64,000 nt of DNA from Sphingomonadales bacterium (GCA_016872155.1 VHBB01000001.1:89007-153006), one strand, 5' to 3'; shown: positions 1-8,234, counted from the first letter of the stretch. Notes: generated from the letters alone by a model not told the origin. Translations and numbers: made by a program.

Positions 1-450
1 ATGATAAGGGGCCTCCCCATCTAATTGCTGAATATATTCACCCAGGTCGGTCTCTACACTATCTACACCGATGCTTTGCAGGTAATCATTAAGATGGATC
101 TCTTCGGTTACCATACTCTTGCTCTTGACCAGGGTCTTGCACTTTTTCTCGCGACAGATGCGACCAATGGCGTCCAGTGCCTGTTGCGCATCTTCGGCCC
201 AGATTACTTTGGCTCCGCGGCGGGTAATAGTTGCTTCGAAGAGTTCCAGTTGTTGATCGAGCGTAGCGATCGCTTTCCATTTGGCATTCTTGGCACGCTC
301 ACGCGCCAACTCGAGGTCCATGAATTGCTGTTTGCCCTTAGGAACGACCGCATTGTACTTGCCAATATTAAAATTGATCTTGCGACGATGCTCCCGATCG
401 GCGGCTTTGATGGTACTTTTCGCTAAAAATTGTTCTTGGGTCGTGTTCAC
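1..450 (-). CDS. lutB: LutB-type lactate utilisation iron-sulfur protein (N-terminal part; gene runs off the left edge)
   Basis: The minus strand encodes 150 residues with no stop before the window edge. Residues about 115-148 carry the KSKSMVTEEI stretch and the later ETDLGEYI motif of the LUD domain of LutB/YkgF proteins. These act with LutA and LutC to oxidise L-lactate to pyruvate in the cytoplasm; the ferredoxin-like cysteine clusters would lie in the missing C-terminal part. The start is taken as GTG at 450, because no in-frame ATG precedes the conserved region. A near-consensus -7 box (TAATTTTC) lies 4 nt upstream. lutA and lutC are not visible. Family assignment is firm; the precise start is less so. 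Confidence 0.85.
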   Translation of the reverse strand, partial: MNTTQEQFLAKSTIKAADREHRRKINFNIGKYNAVVPKGKQQFMDLELARERAKNAKWKAIATLDQQLELFEATITRRGAKVIWAEDAQQALDAIGRICREKKCKTLVKSKSMVTEEIHLNDYLQSIGVDSVETDLGEYIQQLDGEAPYH

Positions 451-466
451 GGTCGAAAATTACACA

Positions 467-1069
467 CTATTCTTTAAAGTCGATCTCTTCCCAGTCGCCT
501 TTTGCGATCGTGTCTAGCGCATTCCAGAAATCGAGCCCCCACTTTCGAACAATAGGTTCTTTTAAAAATTGATAGACGGGCACCTGTAGTTTCTCTCCTA
601 ATGCACAGCCGCCCGCACACAAGACTTGTCTGGGTTCGTAATTGACCCTTTCGTAATCACCGTGCTTTCCGGGTTTGGCGGTTACGGGATAAAGATGACA
701 GCTGATGGGTTTTTTCCAATCGATCTTGTTTTCGGCATGGGCCTTTTCGAACGCGCATTGGATCGAACCATCTTGCAGGCGAATTCCATACGCGCAGATC
801 TCTTTATCGCTGTCTACGGTGGGTGTAACCCAGCCGAACTCGTCGTTCCACACATAACGTCCCTTTTGTTCGAGCGTAGCGAGCGCTGTGGCCGACAGGT
901 AGGGCGTAATGGTATCGATAACGCGATCGATGATCGCTTTTTCAGTTTCGTCGAGTGGAGCACCGGCTGCTCCATCTTCGCAGCATCCTCCCTTGCAACG
1001 GGCCAGATCGCAGACGAATTTCTTATCGACCAGATCTTCGCTAATCAGTATGTTATCGAGTACGATCAT
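467..1069 (-). CDS. DUF3109 family protein (cysteine-rich)
   Basis: A 200-residue protein matching the DUF3109 family along its length. Visible features are the N-terminal CDLARCKGGCC cysteine cluster (residues ~20-30), the central KKPISCHLYP motif (~143-152) and a C-terminal VYQFLKEP motif. The conserved cysteines suggest binding of a metal or iron-sulfur centre, but no reaction is established. The start codon overlaps the stop of gldD by 4 nt (ATGA type), so the two genes are very probably co-transcribed and translationally coupled. Confidence 0.9.
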   Translation of the reverse strand: MIVLDNILISEDLVDKKFVCDLARCKGGCCEDGAAGAPLDETEKAIIDRVIDTITPYLSATALATLEQKGRYVWNDEFGWVTPTVDSDKEICAYGIRLQDGSIQCAFEKAHAENKIDWKKPISCHLYPVTAKPGKHGDYERVNYEPRQVLCAGGCALGEKLQVPVYQFLKEPIVRKWGLDFWNALDTIAKGDWEEIDFKE

Positions 1070-1674
1070 TGACCAGGGTTACGCCACTGCAAGGTGTTGA
1101 TAAGATGAAGCAGATCTTTTTTTAGAAAGTCATTGACAATGCCCAACGAATCGGCATTGGGAGTAGCATCGAAATACAAGGCGCCTCGTAAAAAATGATG
1201 AACAGAATCGGTTACGAAGAACTGATTGGCCGTGGCCGTATTACCTCCCAGCGAAAAATAAATTCCTTCGGTACCATTAGGAGTTCGCATTACGCTGTCT
1301 ACGATCTGCGTGGCCATATTTACATGCTGTCGGTAGGCCAGCTTGAATCCATCTTGCACCAACGAATCGAATCCTGCACGACTGGTGACAGGCTTATAGC
1401 TAATGTAGATGCGTCCGGCAAACTGCGAAAAGTCGATATTGATCCACCAATCATCGGCCGGGTCTTGAAAAAAAGTACTGTCTTTGCTAACCGTCCCATA
1501 CACAGGATACTCAAAAGTATAGGGGTAACCGGGCCGATCAAAGACCTGGTATCGCTTTTCCGGAAAAGCGATCTTATAGTATCCTCGTTTTTTTCCGGCC
1601 GTATAATCGCTATTACAAGATAGAATCATTAACAGGAGTCCCGCGCTATATACTATCTTTTTAAAAAGGTCCAT
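1066..1674 (-). CDS. gldD: Gliding motility lipoprotein GldD
   Basis: A 202-residue lipoprotein with a short basic N-terminus, a hydrophobic segment and a lipobox ending at Cys20 (LMILSC). The mature part has the GldD signature YYKIAFPEKRY near residues 32-42. In Flavobacterium johnsoniae GldD is required for gliding and belongs to the group of Gld lipoproteins linked to the type IX secretion apparatus; its biochemical role is unknown. It sits downstream of the gldE-like gene with a 43-bp gap and overlaps the DUF3109 gene. The gldE-gldD order is conserved across Bacteroidota, which supports the call. Confidence 0.93.
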   Translation of the reverse strand: MDLFKKIVYSAGLLLMILSCNSDYTAGKKRGYYKIAFPEKRYQVFDRPGYPYTFEYPVYGTVSKDSTFFQDPADDWWINIDFSQFAGRIYISYKPVTSRAGFDSLVQDGFKLAYRQHVNMATQIVDSVMRTPNGTEGIYFSLGGNTATANQFFVTDSVHHFLRGALYFDATPNADSLGIVNDFLKKDLLHLINTLQWRNPGQ

Positions 1675-1717
1675 GCATTTGTTTTAAGCACAGGCTCACC
1701 TAAGGGTCTGCGCATTA

Positions 1718-2344
1718 TTATTCTTCGTCGAACTCATCGCGAACATCTCCGATCACTTCTTCTACTATATCTTCCATGGTAACGATTCCACAGACGGTTT
1801 CGGCCTCATCGACCACCACTGCAAAATGAATTCTTTTTTGTTGAAATTCCTTTAATAACTCTTCGATACGGGTAGAGGCCGAAACAAAGAGCGGGGTACG
1901 CAGCAATTGGCGCCAATCAAACTGATCGTTGCCCTGCAAATAAGGCAACAGATCTTTGGTATTGAGTATGCCTACGATGCTACGTAGATCGCCCCGGTAG
2001 ACCGGCAACCGCGAATAATGCAGCTCGGCCACTCGACGCAATACATCCGAAAGCGGCGTCTCGTACTCAATACCGCTTATATCCGATCGGTGGCGCATTA
2101 CCTGGCGAACGGCCATGCTTGCGAACTTGACCTCGTTTTTCAACAGGGGTTGCTGAGGCTGCTGTGTCTCCAGATCTTTTCGTTGCCCTGAAAAAAAGAT
2201 AGACCCTTTGCGCATCCTCCATAGTAAAAAGAGGAACGGCACAAGTAGTAGCAGGGCCAGCAAGACACTCCACCCTGGGGCGATCGCCAACAATACGTTG
2301 GGTTGATCGATGCGAACAAAACCGGCAGCCGGGTAAGGATCCAA
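1718..2344 (-). CDS. gldE: Shortened GldE-like CBS-pair protein lacking DUF21 and CorC/HlyC domains
   Basis: A 208-residue protein in the position of gldE, directly upstream of gldD. It has one hydrophobic segment at residues ~25-43, a charged linker, then a CBS pair (~75-195) ending in the ME-D-I-V-EEV-GD-RDEFD sequence typical of GldE/CorC proteins. Normal GldE is about 430-440 residues: a multi-pass DUF21 (CNNM) domain, a CBS pair and a CorC/HlyC domain. Here DUF21 is reduced to one helix and the C-terminal domain is absent. mutY starts 54 bp beyond one end and gldD 43 bp beyond the other, so no missing piece is hidden by a frameshift. The symbol reflects synteny; function may differ. Confidence 0.8.
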   Translation of the reverse strand: MDPYPAAGFVRIDQPNVLLAIAPGWSVLLALLLLVPFLFLLWRMRKGSIFFSGQRKDLETQQPQQPLLKNEVKFASMAVRQVMRHRSDISGIEYETPLSDVLRRVAELHYSRLPVYRGDLRSIVGILNTKDLLPYLQGNDQFDWRQLLRTPLFVSASTRIEELLKEFQQKRIHFAVVVDEAETVCGIVTMEDIVEEVIGDVRDEFDEE

Positions 2345-2398
2345 GAATTTTTTTTTACAAACGACGCTGTAAAGTTATTGCATTTGGGGTTACCCCTC

Positions 2399-3487
2399 TT
2401 AGAACAACGAAGACTGGCGGCTGTCTGCCTTTAGATGTTGATTAATAAATTGCGGAAAGGCCAATTGATCGAGCGTGTCGTATTCGACCCATTGCCACTG
2501 GTTGCCAAGGACGGGTTTTTTTTTGAGAGACACATGAATAAATTGTCCGGCAATCAATTGATGAGAAAGGGTCTGTCGGTACAATACCGATACCTGCTCG
2601 GTTCGGTAGGCATTTGAAACAAGCCATCCTTTTTTTTCGGCTTGCCGAGACAGCGCGGGCCACGTAGCGGCCGAAGCCGTCTCGAGCAATGGAAATTCGT
2701 AAAGCCCTTGCCAAATATCTTTTTGATCACGCACCCGCACGGCGACCCGGCCCCGGTACTGGAGCAATAAAAAATAGAACCAGCGTTGCTTAAGGGCCAG
2801 CGTTTTTGATTTGACCGGCCACTGGGCAACTTTTTTCTGGGCCAGCGCCACGCAGGTCTTAGAAAATGGACAAGCGCCACACTGTGGAGAGACCGGCTTG
2901 CAGACAACCGCCCCAAAATCCATGATGGCCTGGTTATACAAACCCGGACGCTTGAGGTCGAGCAGGGATTGCGCCAACGCAGTGAATTTCTTTTTGCCCT
3001 CGGTAGTATCGATGGGCAGGTCAATGCCAAACACCCGGGCCAACACCCGAAACACATTGCCATCCACTACCGCATAAGGCAGGTTAAAGGCAAAAGAAGA
3101 AATGGCCGCGGCCGTGTAGGTTCCCACCCCCTTTAGAGCCAGAATTTCATCGTAGGTACTAGGAAAAATGCCCTTTCGTTCGTTCGTAATGGATCGGGCG
3201 GTAGCCAGCAAGTTGCGGCACCTGGAGTAATATCCCAACCCTTCCCATAACTTAAAAACTTGATTATCATTAGCTTTAGCAAGCTTTTTGATCGTGGGGA
3301 ATGCCTTTACCATGCGTTCGTAATACCCCAGCCCCTGTTCGACCCGGGTTTGCTGTAAAATGATCTCACTCAACCATATCTTATAGGGGTCTTTTTCGCC
3401 TTTCCAGGGCATTTTTCGGTCATTTTTAGCCGAATTCCACCTTAAAAGTGTGGCCGAAAAGCCGGTTTTTGCCGATTTCTGCATCAT
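2399..3487 (-). CDS. mutY: A/G-specific adenine glycosylase MutY
   Basis: A 362-residue base-excision-repair glycosylase that removes adenine mispaired with 8-oxoguanine. Seen in the sequence: SEIILQQTRV with catalytic Glu41; helix-hairpin-helix LKGVGTYTAAAI (118-129); catalytic Asp142 in VVDGNVFRV; and the [4Fe-4S] cluster spacing C196-X6-C203-X2-C206-X5-C212. The C-terminal ~130 residues form the NUDIX-like domain that recognises 8-oxoG. Length is normal. There are two consecutive Met codons at the start. In Flavobacterium ssb lies between mutY and gldE; here it does not. Confidence 0.96.
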   Translation of the reverse strand: MMQKSAKTGFSATLLRWNSAKNDRKMPWKGEKDPYKIWLSEIILQQTRVEQGLGYYERMVKAFPTIKKLAKANDNQVFKLWEGLGYYSRCRNLLATARSITNERKGIFPSTYDEILALKGVGTYTAAAISSFAFNLPYAVVDGNVFRVLARVFGIDLPIDTTEGKKKFTALAQSLLDLKRPGLYNQAIMDFGAVVCKPVSPQCGACPFSKTCVALAQKKVAQWPVKSKTLALKQRWFYFLLLQYRGRVAVRVRDQKDIWQGLYEFPLLETASAATWPALSRQAEKKGWLVSNAYRTEQVSVLYRQTLSHQLIAGQFIHVSLKKKPVLGNQWQWVEYDTLDQLAFPQFINQHLKADSRQSSLF

Positions 3488-3522
3488 TTCGCCATAAAGC
3501 TAAAAAAAATTATGCCTAGTTA

Positions 3523-3554
3523 TTTGATTATCACAGAATTTAATCTTAGATTGG
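3523..3554 (+). promoter_or_regulatory. Candidate promoter of the HU gene
   Basis: TTTG at 3523-3526 and TAGATTGG at 3547-3554 are separated by 20 nt, close to the Bacteroidota -33/-7 consensus (TTTG, TAnnTTTG). It lies 24 nt upstream of the HU start codon in the gap shared with the divergent mutY. Confidence 0.45.
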
Positions 3555-3578
3555 CATTGTAATTACAAAACCATCCCC

Positions 3579-3896
3579 ATGAGAAAGGCCGATTTGGTTA
3601 ATCAGATTGCCGAAAAAACAGGCATTCCAAAAGTGGACGTGCTTGTTACGCTTGAAACCATGTTTAAAGAAGTTAAGGACACGCTTTCTGGCGGAGAAAA
3701 TATTTATATCAGAGGTTTTGGAAGTTTCATCACAAAAAAAAGAGCTGCTAAGATCGGACGCAACATCAAAAAAAATGTTGCCGTTCACATTCCCGAGCAT
3801 TACATCCCCGCCTTTAAACCTGCCAAGGAATTTGTGGCAGAGGTGAAGAAACTCAAAGAGCCTAAACCTGATAGCGGACCCGGCGATGATCTATAA
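3579..3896 (+). CDS. HU/IHF family DNA-binding protein
   Basis: A 105-residue histone-like protein. The N-terminal RKADLVNQIAEKTG helices, the GFGSF turn (~residues 46-50) and the basic beta arm with IPEHYIPAFKPA are all present. These dimeric proteins bend and compact DNA. An acidic/proline-rich tail of ~15 residues (ending PGDDL) follows the core, a little longer than the classical ~90 residues. The gene diverges from mutY and is followed at 40 bp by a TPR gene. HU upstream of an RNase G/E gene is a recurring Bacteroidota arrangement. Confidence 0.95.
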   Translation: MRKADLVNQIAEKTGIPKVDVLVTLETMFKEVKDTLSGGENIYIRGFGSFITKKRAAKIGRNIKKNVAVHIPEHYIPAFKPAKEFVAEVKKLKEPKPDSGPGDDL

Positions 3897-3936
3897 GACG
3901 ATCGGTTCGGTACCTTTGTGCCGAAATTAAGAGATC

Positions 3937-4785
3937 GTGAAAAGAACCCAATGGCTCATAGCCGGTGGCGCTCTGCTACTGGTTTTACTACTTGTTTCGT
4001 TAGGAAATTTTACCCCGGAGAAAAAGCCCATTCCGTCTGCCCCCGCCACAATGGATGCATCTGCCGGTCAAGCCTCCATTAGCATCGATACCATCTTGGC
4101 CCTGGCCAAAGGGCAACTCACCGAAGCACAAAAAAACCGTTTTGCCCTTTTACAAGCACGAAAAGTGACCGACGAGGCCGGACAACTCGCTGTCTATCAT
4201 GATATGGCACATTTTTGGCGCGATACAGTAGGTATCTTTGAACCCTATGCCTGGTACGAAGCGGAGGCCGCACGATTGGAAAAGTCCGAAAAAAGCCTGA
4301 CCTTTGCAGCCCGTTTATTTCTGGATAACCTGCAATCCGACGAGAACCCGACCAGAAGACAATGGAAGGCATTGCAGGCCAAGGATTTATTCGAACGTTC
4401 TTTGAACATCAATCCCGATAATGATTCTGCCCGTGTAGGATTGGGCGCCTGTTATCTTTTTGGTAACGTAAGCGCCAACCCCATGGAAGGGATCGCCAAG
4501 ATTAGAGAAGTTCTGGCCAAAGACAGCACCAATCTTTATGCCCAGCTAATGCTGGTGCGCGGATCGCTGCTCTCCGGCCAATACGATAAAGGTATTAGCC
4601 GACTCAATACGGTGCTCAAACTGGCACCCGACAATGTGGAGGCTACGCTTTTAATGGCCGACCTTCAAGAGCGAACCGGCAATAAGAAGCTCGCTATTGA
4701 CTGGTATCAGAAAAGTATTTCGCTGATACCTGCTGAAGAGATTAAGGCAGCCATACGGGATCGAATCAACGAACTCAACAAATAG
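3937..4785 (+). CDS. Tetratricopeptide repeat protein with N-terminal membrane anchor
   Basis: A 282-residue protein starting with GTG. Residues ~7-24 form a single hydrophobic helix (signal anchor), followed by a Pro/Ala-rich linker. From about residue 110 it consists of TPR-like helical pairs with recurrent Y-A-L-G-Y-A-P type positions (for example ARVGLGACYLFG and NVEATLLMADLQERTGN). A periplasm-facing scaffold is likely; partners are unknown. A TACCTTTG box (3911-3918) lies 18 nt upstream of the start. It is conserved between HU and the RNase G/E gene in related genomes, but no specific function can be stated. Confidence 0.85.
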   Translation: MKRTQWLIAGGALLLVLLLVSLGNFTPEKKPIPSAPATMDASAGQASISIDTILALAKGQLTEAQKNRFALLQARKVTDEAGQLAVYHDMAHFWRDTVGIFEPYAWYEAEAARLEKSEKSLTFAARLFLDNLQSDENPTRRQWKALQAKDLFERSLNINPDNDSARVGLGACYLFGNVSANPMEGIAKIREVLAKDSTNLYAQLMLVRGSLLSGQYDKGISRLNTVLKLAPDNVEATLLMADLQERTGNKKLAIDWYQKSISLIPAEEIKAAIRDRINELNK

Positions 4786-4844
4786 TCTCTGTAAACTCTT
4801 TAGATAAACGTATTTAATAACAAGATTTAAAAAATTATTCTGGT

Positions 4845-4940
4845 ATGCCTTGTGGTAAAAAAAGAAAGCGTCATAAGATCGCGACGCACAAGCGTAAAAA
4901 AAGACTGAGAAAGAACCGTCACAAGAAAAGAAATAAATAA
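4845..4940 (+). CDS. 31-residue basic AURKAIP1/COX24-domain protein (mS38-like)
   Basis: A very short ORF, MPCGKKRKRHKIATHKRKKR and on, almost entirely Lys/Arg/His, ending at TAA 4938-4940. It matches the small Bacteroidota proteins annotated as AURKAIP1/COX24 domain-containing, whose mitochondrial counterpart is mS38 of the small ribosomal subunit. The K-KRK-H-x-THKRKKR-R-N-HKK pattern is diagnostic. It lies 59 bp after the TPR gene and 210 bp before the RNase G/E gene. A role as a ribosome-associated protein is inferred from the family. At this size automated gene callers easily miss it. Confidence 0.85.
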   Translation: MPCGKKRKRHKIATHKRKKRLRKNRHKKRNK

Positions 4941-5150
4941 AGCCAGGCGCCGCCTAGTTGCGGACCTTGCTCTGTTTATTCACAGTCCCCGGTTGCTCTC
5001 GGTATTCCGTTAGTTTCCCTCTCTTACAGTCGCCGTCGTTCCAAGACAGGTTCTGTTTTGTTGGATGCGTCGCAACCGGCGTTTACAGCCCCCATTCGTT
5101 CGGGTTCTCCCGCAGCAATGGTGAAAGGTAGATACAGTAGTTAAGCTGTA
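4941..5150 (+). other. Long untranslated stretch upstream of the RNase G/E gene
   Basis: 210 bp without a convincing ORF on either strand between the mini-gene and rng. It is richer in C and T than the surrounding genes and carries no T-tract terminator. It probably forms the 5' leader of rng or a processed intercistronic spacer. No recognised riboswitch or RNA family was seen. Confidence 0.5.
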
Positions 5151-6710
5151 ATGAACAAAGAACTTATTATCAATGCCACTTCGCAAGGTGTAGAGATCGC
5201 CTTGCTCGAAGACAAGAAGCTAGTCGAGCTTCATAACGAAAGAAGTGATGCCCGCTTTGCCGTGGGTGACCTGTATTTGGGCAAGGTCAAAAAACTGATT
5301 CCCGGACTCAATGCCGCTTTTGTAGACGTAGGCTTCGAAAAAGATGCCTTCTTGCATTATTCAGACCTGAGCCCCTATGCTAAATCGCTGCTCAAGTTTA
5401 CCCAACTCTCTGTCAACAATACCAGCCCCAACCTCGGTGATTTTGCGAAGTTTACCGTAGAACCCGAGATCGTCAAGACCGGAAAGATCAACGAAGTGAT
5501 GGGCGGTAAACCGCAAGTGTTGGTCCAGATCTTAAAAGAGCCCATTGCCGCCAAAGGACCTCGCCTAAGTTGTGAGCTGTCGCTGCCCGGTCGTTTTGTA
5601 GTAGTAACTCCTTTTAATGACATTGTAGCCGTCTCTCGCAAGATTCACTCAGGCGAAGAGCGCAAGCGCTTGCAAAAAATAGTGGAGGCCATCAAGCCCA
5701 AAAATTTTGGGGTGATCGTGCGCACGGCTGCCGAAGGAAAGAAAACCGCCGAACTGCACGAAGACCTCTCCATGCTGGTCGAGATGTGGAAGACCATCCA
5801 GCGAAATCTAAAAGGCGCCGTGGCCCCGGCTAAGATTCTCAGTGAGCAGACCAAGACCACGAGCATCTTACGCGACCTGCTCAATGCCGACTTTAACCGC
5901 ATTGTGGTCAACGACAAAACCATCTTTGCCGATACCAAAAGTTATATTCAACGTATTGCCCCCGAGAAAGCCGAGATCGTTTCGTTCTACCAGAACGGGT
6001 CGGCCGTATTTGATTCGTTCGGTATTACCAAGCAGGTAAAATCGTCGTTCGGCAAAACCGTAAATCTCGACAGCGGCGCTTACATTATTATTGAACATAC
6101 CGAGGCACTCCATGTGATCGATGTCAACAGCGGCTATAAAAGTGTTGGCAGTAATCAAGAGCAGAATGCACTCGAGACCAATCTCGAAGCGGCCGAAGAG
6201 ATCGCAAGACAATTGCGACTGCGCGACCTGGGTGGCATAATTGTGGTAGACTTTATTGATATGAAGTTGCCCGATAACAAAAAGAAATTGCTCGACAAGA
6301 TGGAGGCCTGTATGAGTGCCGATCGTGCCAAGCATACCGTGCTTCCTATCTCTAAGTTCGGCATCATGCAGATCACGCGCCAGCGCATGAAACCCGAGGT
6401 CAACATTAACACACAAGAGGCCTGCCCCAGTTGCAAAGGCACCGGCAAGATCGGCTCGGCCTTACTGCTCGAAGATGAGATCGAAAAAAATCTAAGCTAT
6501 CTGCTCACGCATAAACACAGCGGCCTTACGCTGATCGTGCATCCTATCGTATATGCCTTTCTTACCAAGGGTTGGCCCTGGAATACCAAGCTGGCCAAGT
6601 GGAATAAGAAGTTCGGTCAGAAAACAAAAATTCAAGCCGACACCTCGTATCACTTAACCGAGTATCGCTTCTTTGATAAGAATGAAGAAGAGATCAAAAT
6701 TTTTGGTTGA
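5151..6710 (+). CDS. rng: RNase G/E family endoribonuclease (Rne/Rng)
   Basis: A 519-residue cytoplasmic endoribonuclease processing rRNA precursors and mRNA. It has an N-terminal S1-like domain (GDLYLGKVKKLIPGLNAAFVD, ~residues 38-58), the catalytic DNase I-like domain with metal-binding Asp324 (HVIDVNSG) and Asp367 (IVVDFIDM), and the Zn-link CPSC at 425-428 that joins protomers. The length is that of RNase G; the long disordered degradosome scaffold of E. coli RNase E is absent. The ATG start gives the standard KELIINATSQGVEIALLED N-terminus. Confidence 0.95.
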   Translation: MNKELIINATSQGVEIALLEDKKLVELHNERSDARFAVGDLYLGKVKKLIPGLNAAFVDVGFEKDAFLHYSDLSPYAKSLLKFTQLSVNNTSPNLGDFAKFTVEPEIVKTGKINEVMGGKPQVLVQILKEPIAAKGPRLSCELSLPGRFVVVTPFNDIVAVSRKIHSGEERKRLQKIVEAIKPKNFGVIVRTAAEGKKTAELHEDLSMLVEMWKTIQRNLKGAVAPAKILSEQTKTTSILRDLLNADFNRIVVNDKTIFADTKSYIQRIAPEKAEIVSFYQNGSAVFDSFGITKQVKSSFGKTVNLDSGAYIIIEHTEALHVIDVNSGYKSVGSNQEQNALETNLEAAEEIARQLRLRDLGGIIVVDFIDMKLPDNKKKLLDKMEACMSADRAKHTVLPISKFGIMQITRQRMKPEVNINTQEACPSCKGTGKIGSALLLEDEIEKNLSYLLTHKHSGLTLIVHPIVYAFLTKGWPWNTKLAKWNKKFGQKTKIQADTSYHLTEYRFFDKNEEEIKIFG

Positions 6711-6775
6711 TTAAGAATTAGTTGTGGTTTTTGAACAAAAGCTTTTACAGATTGTTATCATGTAAACCTTTACCT

Positions 6776-7168
6776 ATGAAAACAATCTTTAAAAGCTCCC
6801 TCGTACTCTTACTTTTCTCATTTTCCCTCGTATTATTTAACCTCAGTTGCTCGAAAGAGTCTGTTGCCCAAACAACCACCCCCCAGAATGTAGGTCTGAT
6901 CGTATTTGTAAAAGTGGGTGATAATTCGAACAATTTTTGGACGGCTAAATACGACGGAACCGGAGCCACCAAGGTCACGATTGCCTCTTTTCCCGCACAA
7001 GCCGAAACGGATGAAAGCAGTTTTCAATTGTCGCCTGATGGGAAAAAAGTATTCTTTTTGCTTTACATCCCAAGCACGCAAATTCAATCAATCTATTCTT
7101 GCAATGTAGATGGCACTGGACTTACGCAAGTTGTAAGCAATGTCGATGAAATTGGAAATGTCATTTAA
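6776..7168 (+). CDS. Small lipoprotein with TolB-like propeller repeats (probably truncated)
   Basis: A 130-residue predicted lipoprotein: signal peptide with lipobox ending at Cys25 (LFNLSC), then two blade-like repeats containing WTAKYDGTGATKVT and LSPDGKKVFF, followed by a YSCNVDGTGLTQVV motif. These resemble TolB/WD40-like PD repeats. Such propellers need six or more blades, so this looks like a remnant or a domain pairing with another protein. The start is placed at 6776, because the upstream extension lacks a signal peptide. The gene ends 16 bp before a strong terminator. No function is assigned. Confidence 0.65.
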   Translation: MKTIFKSSLVLLLFSFSLVLFNLSCSKESVAQTTTPQNVGLIVFVKVGDNSNNFWTAKYDGTGATKVTIASFPAQAETDESSFQLSPDGKKVFFLLYIPSTQIQSIYSCNVDGTGLTQVVSNVDEIGNVI

Positions 7169-7184
7169 TGACCAAGTTATTAAT

Positions 7185-7215
7185 AAAAAAAGGTGTCAAT
7201 TGACACCTTTTTTTT
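7185..7215. terminator. Bidirectional intrinsic terminator
   Basis: A perfect 9+9 inverted repeat (AGGTGTCAA / TTGACACCT) flanked by A6 on the left and T7 on the right, so it works on both strands. It lies between the convergent lipoprotein gene and the zinc peptidase gene. Confidence 0.9.
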
Positions 7216-7238
7216 ATTTCTCCTGCTAAGCAAAAGTC

Positions 7239-7931
7239 TTATCGCTCCCGGCTATTCAAGAAGATCATCACGTACTGAATAAGCGTTACCACGGCAGCGA
7301 GCGCGGCGACCACATAGGTGGTAGCGGCCCACTTAAGGGCATCTTTGGCCATGGGATATTCTTCGGAGTTGGTGATGTTGGTGCGATCGAGCCAGGCCAG
7401 CGCACGGTTGCTGGCATCGAACTCGACAGGCAGCGTAACCAAACTGAACAATACGGTCACCGACATTAGGATAATGCCGATCAACAATACGGTAGAATTA
7501 TTGGTAGAGGCCAGCAAAATAATTCCGGCCATCAGAATCCAATTAACGATGTTGGCGCTGAACTGCACCACGGGTACCATTTGGCTTCTAAAGACCAGCG
7601 GTCCGTAGGCAGTAGCATGTTGAACGGCGTGTCCGCACTCGTGGGCAGCCACGGCTGCGGCCGATACACTGGTGCCATGGTACACATCGGGGCTCAGGTT
7701 GACCGTTTTATTGAGCGGGTTGTAGTGATCGGACAAAAATCCTTCTACCGAGGTTACGGTTACGTCGTAAATGCCGTTCTCGCGCAGCATTTTTTCAGCT
7801 ATCTCCTTGCCGGACAGCCCATTAGAAAGGGGCTGTTTGCTATAACGGGAAAACTTTCCCTTAAGGATAGAAGAGACCAGAAAACTGATTCCCAGAAAAA
7901 GGAGGGACACCAGCATAATTTCGTTTGTCAT
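7239..7931 (-). CDS. YugP-family membrane zinc metallopeptidase
   Basis: A 230-residue integral membrane protein of the neutral zinc metallopeptidase family typified by B. subtilis YugP. The zinc motif HECGH lies at about residue 96-100, preceded by AAVAAHE. Hydrophobic helices occur at ~5-20, ~130-165 and at the C-terminus. The VTVTSVEGFLSDHYNPLNKTVNLS segment before the active site is typical of the family. Substrates are unknown. It is monocistronic, ending at the bidirectional terminator and starting beside a long intergenic region. Confidence 0.9.
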   Translation of the reverse strand: MTNEIMLVSLLFLGISFLVSSILKGKFSRYSKQPLSNGLSGKEIAEKMLRENGIYDVTVTSVEGFLSDHYNPLNKTVNLSPDVYHGTSVSAAAVAAHECGHAVQHATAYGPLVFRSQMVPVVQFSANIVNWILMAGIILLASTNNSTVLLIGIILMSVTVLFSLVTLPVEFDASNRALAWLDRTNITNSEEYPMAKDALKWAATTYVVAALAAVVTLIQYVMIFLNSRER

Positions 7932-8234
7932 GGATAAAAAGGATTGATTTAATAATCAATATTACAACAAATTTATAGCCAGTCTAATGGGTGCTTTTTT
8001 TTGCGTCTTTCTGTCACGTCTTTGGGGGAAAATTACCGGGACCGGACTGAGGTTACCTTTTTTGATAAAGTCGCTAAAAAATTTATAACAATATGATAAC
8101 CAATTATATACAAATTAAAAAAGCCCCCCTTGGCAGCCCCTGACAGCCAAAAAGTTTAACAGAAAAGTTATGCACAAACGGCAAATTTAATTTTTAATAT
8201 CACCCCCTCCTTGCTAATTTAGCAATAGAATTTA

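Noticed and set aside
626..1072. 148-codon plus-strand open frame opposite the DUF3109 gene
   Set aside because: The minus strand carries the conserved cysteine motifs and the gldD overlap; the plus frame has none.
1718..2398. Frameshift hiding the rest of gldE
   Set aside because: Only 54 bp separate the gene from mutY and 43 bp from gldD, too little for the missing ~230 residues.
5868..6416. 182-codon minus-strand open frame inside the RNase G/E gene
   Set aside because: It mirrors the codon structure of the sense gene and matches no family.
8198..8212. Resemblance of ATCACCCCCTCCTTG to the 16S rRNA 3' end
   Set aside because: Only about a dozen bases match and no rRNA sequence surrounds it.
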